A stretch of 64,000 nt of DNA, taken from assembly GCA_022821805.1 (NCBI GenBank), contig JAJECX010000001.1, positions 281,435-345,434 on the forward strand. The letters are read 5' to 3'. The stretch's first letter is position 1, and each line of letters opens with the position of its first letter. A program made the translations under genes and the position numbers. The stretch comes from Anaerolineae bacterium. Lineage in GTDB: Bacteria > Chloroflexota > Anaerolineae > Aggregatilineales > Phototrophicaceae. A model generated the notes under the pieces. The model ran no database searches. It saw only the letters and a program-made list of their open reading frames with translations, and was not told where the DNA came from. Below, piece by piece: positions 62,470-64,000 of this stretch.

Positions 62470-63669
62470 ATGGCTGACGGACTTGCGGGCGTACGTAGCA
62501 CAAGATCGATCAACATCGGCTTGCGGAATGTCGTGCTCACGATCTTGATCGGGCTAGGCTTGGTATTTGTCTGGCAGATCCGCGGCACCCTCATGCTGAC
62601 CTTCGCCGCGGTGATTCTGGTCGTACTGTTTACCATGCCGGTGCGACTGCTGATGGACCGGTTCAAGCTGCATCGGGTGGTCGCCATTGTCGTCAGTGTT
62701 TTCGGATTCTTCATCATACTGGCTTTGCTGGGCGTGCCGATTTTGCGGGCTATCGGCGACCAGTATGAGCCGCTGCGAACGGCAGTGGAAGGCGGTTTGG
62801 AGCAGGTGCGCCAATCCTTGACGCGGGATGCGCTGCTCCAACAGAACTCCATCCTGAAGGATGTAATACCGATTATCGATGACTTGCTCGCTGGTGGCGC
62901 AAGCGCGCAGCCGGCGGATGACCTGATCGGGCAGGCTGTATCGCAGGTGACGGATGCGGTGGGGCGGCTTGGCGGCTCGGTCTTGCCCGTTGTTGGCGGA
63001 GTCGCCAATACAATACTGAGCGTGCTCATAATATTTTTTCTGAGCATGTACCTGCTGGCTGAGCCGGAACTCTACGTCAGCGGCATCATTAAACTGACGC
63101 CCATCTGGTATCGCGACCGGATGCTAAGCATATTGCGACGCTTGGACAGCACTCTTCGCGCCTGGCTCAGCGTTACGGCGGTATCGATGGTAGTAGTGGC
63201 GATCCTAACCGGGTTGGGTTTGCGTTTGGTCGGAATACAAGACGAAGCGTTCGCTCTGGGCGTGCTGGCCGGCATTCTGTCATTCATCCCGAACTTTGGA
63301 CCTGTGGTTGCTTTGGTGCCCTCGGTGGCTGTGGCAATCCTGGATGCCCCGCAGAATGTGATCTGGGTTGTCGTCATTATCTATGGAGTTTCGTTCTTTC
63401 AGAGCCAGGTGATCAGCCCGGTCTTGGCGAGCGAACGCATGAATATGCCGGCGATCCTTGTATTGCTCGGGCAGATCATCTTTGGCTTTTTCTTTGGCTT
63501 TCTCGGCTTGATGCTTGCCGTACCCCTTAGCGCCTGTGTCGCAGTGATTGTGGATGAAATGTATGTGAAAGACGTCCTTGGTGATCGGGAACCGGCAAAA
63601 CAAAAGCAAGTCGAGGACCATGTGGAGACTGAAGCGCCGCAAGAATCGTTTGCGCCCGAACTTTCATAA
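62470..63669 (+). CDS. AI-2E family transporter (PerM/DUF20)
   Basis: 399 residues with about eight hydrophobic helices. Family marks: LGLGLVFVWQIRGTL, the central hydrophilic domain (QYEPLRTAVEGGLEQVRQSL), and LAGILSFIPNFGPVVALVPSVAVAILD followed by SFFQSQVISPVLASERMNMPAILVLLGQIIFGFFFGFLGLMLAVPLSA. Called autoinducer-2 exporters, but most members act as ion/H+ or unknown permeases. A charged C-terminal tail (KQKQVEDHVETEAPQ) follows. Confidence 0.9.
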   Translation: MADGLAGVRSTRSINIGLRNVVLTILIGLGLVFVWQIRGTLMLTFAAVILVVLFTMPVRLLMDRFKLHRVVAIVVSVFGFFIILALLGVPILRAIGDQYEPLRTAVEGGLEQVRQSLTRDALLQQNSILKDVIPIIDDLLAGGASAQPADDLIGQAVSQVTDAVGRLGGSVLPVVGGVANTILSVLIIFFLSMYLLAEPELYVSGIIKLTPIWYRDRMLSILRRLDSTLRAWLSVTAVSMVVVAILTGLGLRLVGIQDEAFALGVLAGILSFIPNFGPVVALVPSVAVAILDAPQNVIWVVVIIYGVSFFQSQVISPVLASERMNMPAILVLLGQIIFGFFFGFLGLMLAVPLSACVAVIVDEMYVKDVLGDREPAKQKQVEDHVETEAPQESFAPELS

Positions 63670-63713
63670 ATCTGTCCTGCTGCGACGAGAATCAAATAGA
63701 TGAGAAACGAGCC

Positions 63714-63741
63714 TTGACATGATTGCGCTTAGGCATAGAAT
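63714..63741 (+). promoter_or_regulatory. rRNA operon promoter P1
   Basis: Perfect -35 TTGACA (63714-63719), 16 bp spacer, -10 TAGAAT (63736-63741). About 210 bp upstream of the 16S 5' end. Confidence 0.7.
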
Positions 63742-63804
63742 GCTGGCTGGTCTCACGACTGGGCAACTCTAAGGCAACTGGCAATCTCTTGTAATCGTCT
63801 TGCC

Positions 63805-63833
63805 TTGACAGTCGCTAACTTACAATGTAAAGT
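63805..63833 (+). promoter_or_regulatory. rRNA operon promoter P2
   Basis: Perfect -35 TTGACA (63805-63810), 17 bp spacer, -10 TAAAGT (63828-63833). Tandem with P1, a layout common for rRNA operons. Confidence 0.65.
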
Positions 63834-63846
63834 ATTGAGACCAATG

Positions 63847-63871
63847 GTGAGAGGAGTTCTCTCGCTTTTTT
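63847..63871 (+). terminator. Terminator-like hairpin in the rRNA leader
   Basis: GTGAGAG (63847-63853) pairs with CTCTCGC (63859-63865; one G-T pair) around GAGTT and is followed by six T (63866-63871). It has the form of an intrinsic terminator but lies just after P2 and before 16S. It may be an attenuator overcome by antitermination. Confidence 0.5.
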
Positions 63872-63949
63872 GTCCCCGGCGATGAACTGGGGGCGAGTGC
63901 GGATTAACAGTAGAATAGCAGGTTAAGACAGAGCGAATCAAACCCTGTG

Positions 63950-64000
63950 AATACGGAGAGTTTGATCCTGGCTCAGGATGAACGTTGGCGGCGTGCCTAA
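63950..64000 (+). rRNA. rrs: 16S rRNA, 5' end only
   Basis: AGAGTTTGATCCTGGCTCAG (63957-63976) is the universal 16S 5' segment (E. coli positions 8-27), followed by GATGAACGTTGGCGGCGTGCCTAA. The mature end is near 63950; the rest lies beyond the window. Confidence 0.97.

Noticed and set aside
1..64000. tRNA genes, CRISPR arrays, insertion sequences or prophage genes
   Set aside because: I looked in the gaps between genes and saw no cloverleaf with TTCGA-type arm, no repeat-spacer pattern and no transposase or integrase.

Overview
This 64 kb window is a gene-dense, moderately GC-rich bacterial chromosome segment, most likely from a Chloroflexota (Anaerolineae-like) organism. The pointers are Pro/Thr-rich low-complexity linkers in exported proteins, two F420-type luciferase-family oxidoreductases, RNase J, bactofilin, an FolB-FolK fusion, and a 16S rRNA gene whose 5' end is just reached at the right edge. 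I see no tRNA, CRISPR array, insertion sequence or phage. TGA is an ordinary stop codon in most genes here.

Left end (1-3.5 kb): a redox cluster with two probable selenoproteins. One is an AhpD-like protein in which TGA replaces the second Cys of the CxxC motif. The other is a UGSC-family protein in which TGA opens a U-G-S-C motif. Between them lies a thioredoxin-fold protein fused to a large domain. Each TGA is followed by a SECIS-like hairpin. This is the most interesting part of the window.

3.5-16.9 kb: housekeeping genes (fabF, a TfoX-like gene, an M16 peptidase pair, trmB, an MFS transporter, an aminotransferase, a primary-type sigma factor), interrupted by one A+T-richer DUF262/DUF1524 defence-type gene, followed by two exported or membrane proteins of unknown role. 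17-22.8 kb: modA-modB without modC, an ArsC-like phosphatase-fold protein, a methyltransferase, a TPR protein and icd. 22.9-26.1 kb: a surface-sugar cluster (formyltransferase remnant, GT2, WecD-like acetyltransferase, WecE-like transaminase). 26.3-33.9 kb: rnj, an ABC ATPase, a phosphoribosyltransferase, a ComEA-like protein, a sugar-type ABC ATPase, lipA, bactofilin and an SDR.

33.9-42.1 kb: a minus-strand exopolysaccharide operon running from a CpsD-like protein through rmlA, rmlB and rmlD and two GT2 genes to a GT4 and a Wzz-like protein, with rnhB embedded and rmlC absent. 42.2-46.5 kb: folate genes (folBK and divergent folE), then a SAM riboswitch with terminator controlling metK and a downstream methyltransferase. 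46.5-49.8 kb: an ADP-ribosylglycohydrolase, rpiB and a DUF368 undecaprenyl-phosphate translocase. 49.8-56.0 kb: a complete Mrp Na+/H+ antiporter operon with A and B fused. 56.2-63.7 kb: etfBA, a pentapeptide-repeat protein, a GNAT, two paralogous LLM oxidoreductases flanking a YgjP-type metallopeptidase, and an AI-2E-family permease. The window ends with tandem rRNA promoters, a terminator-like leader hairpin and the start of 16S rRNA.
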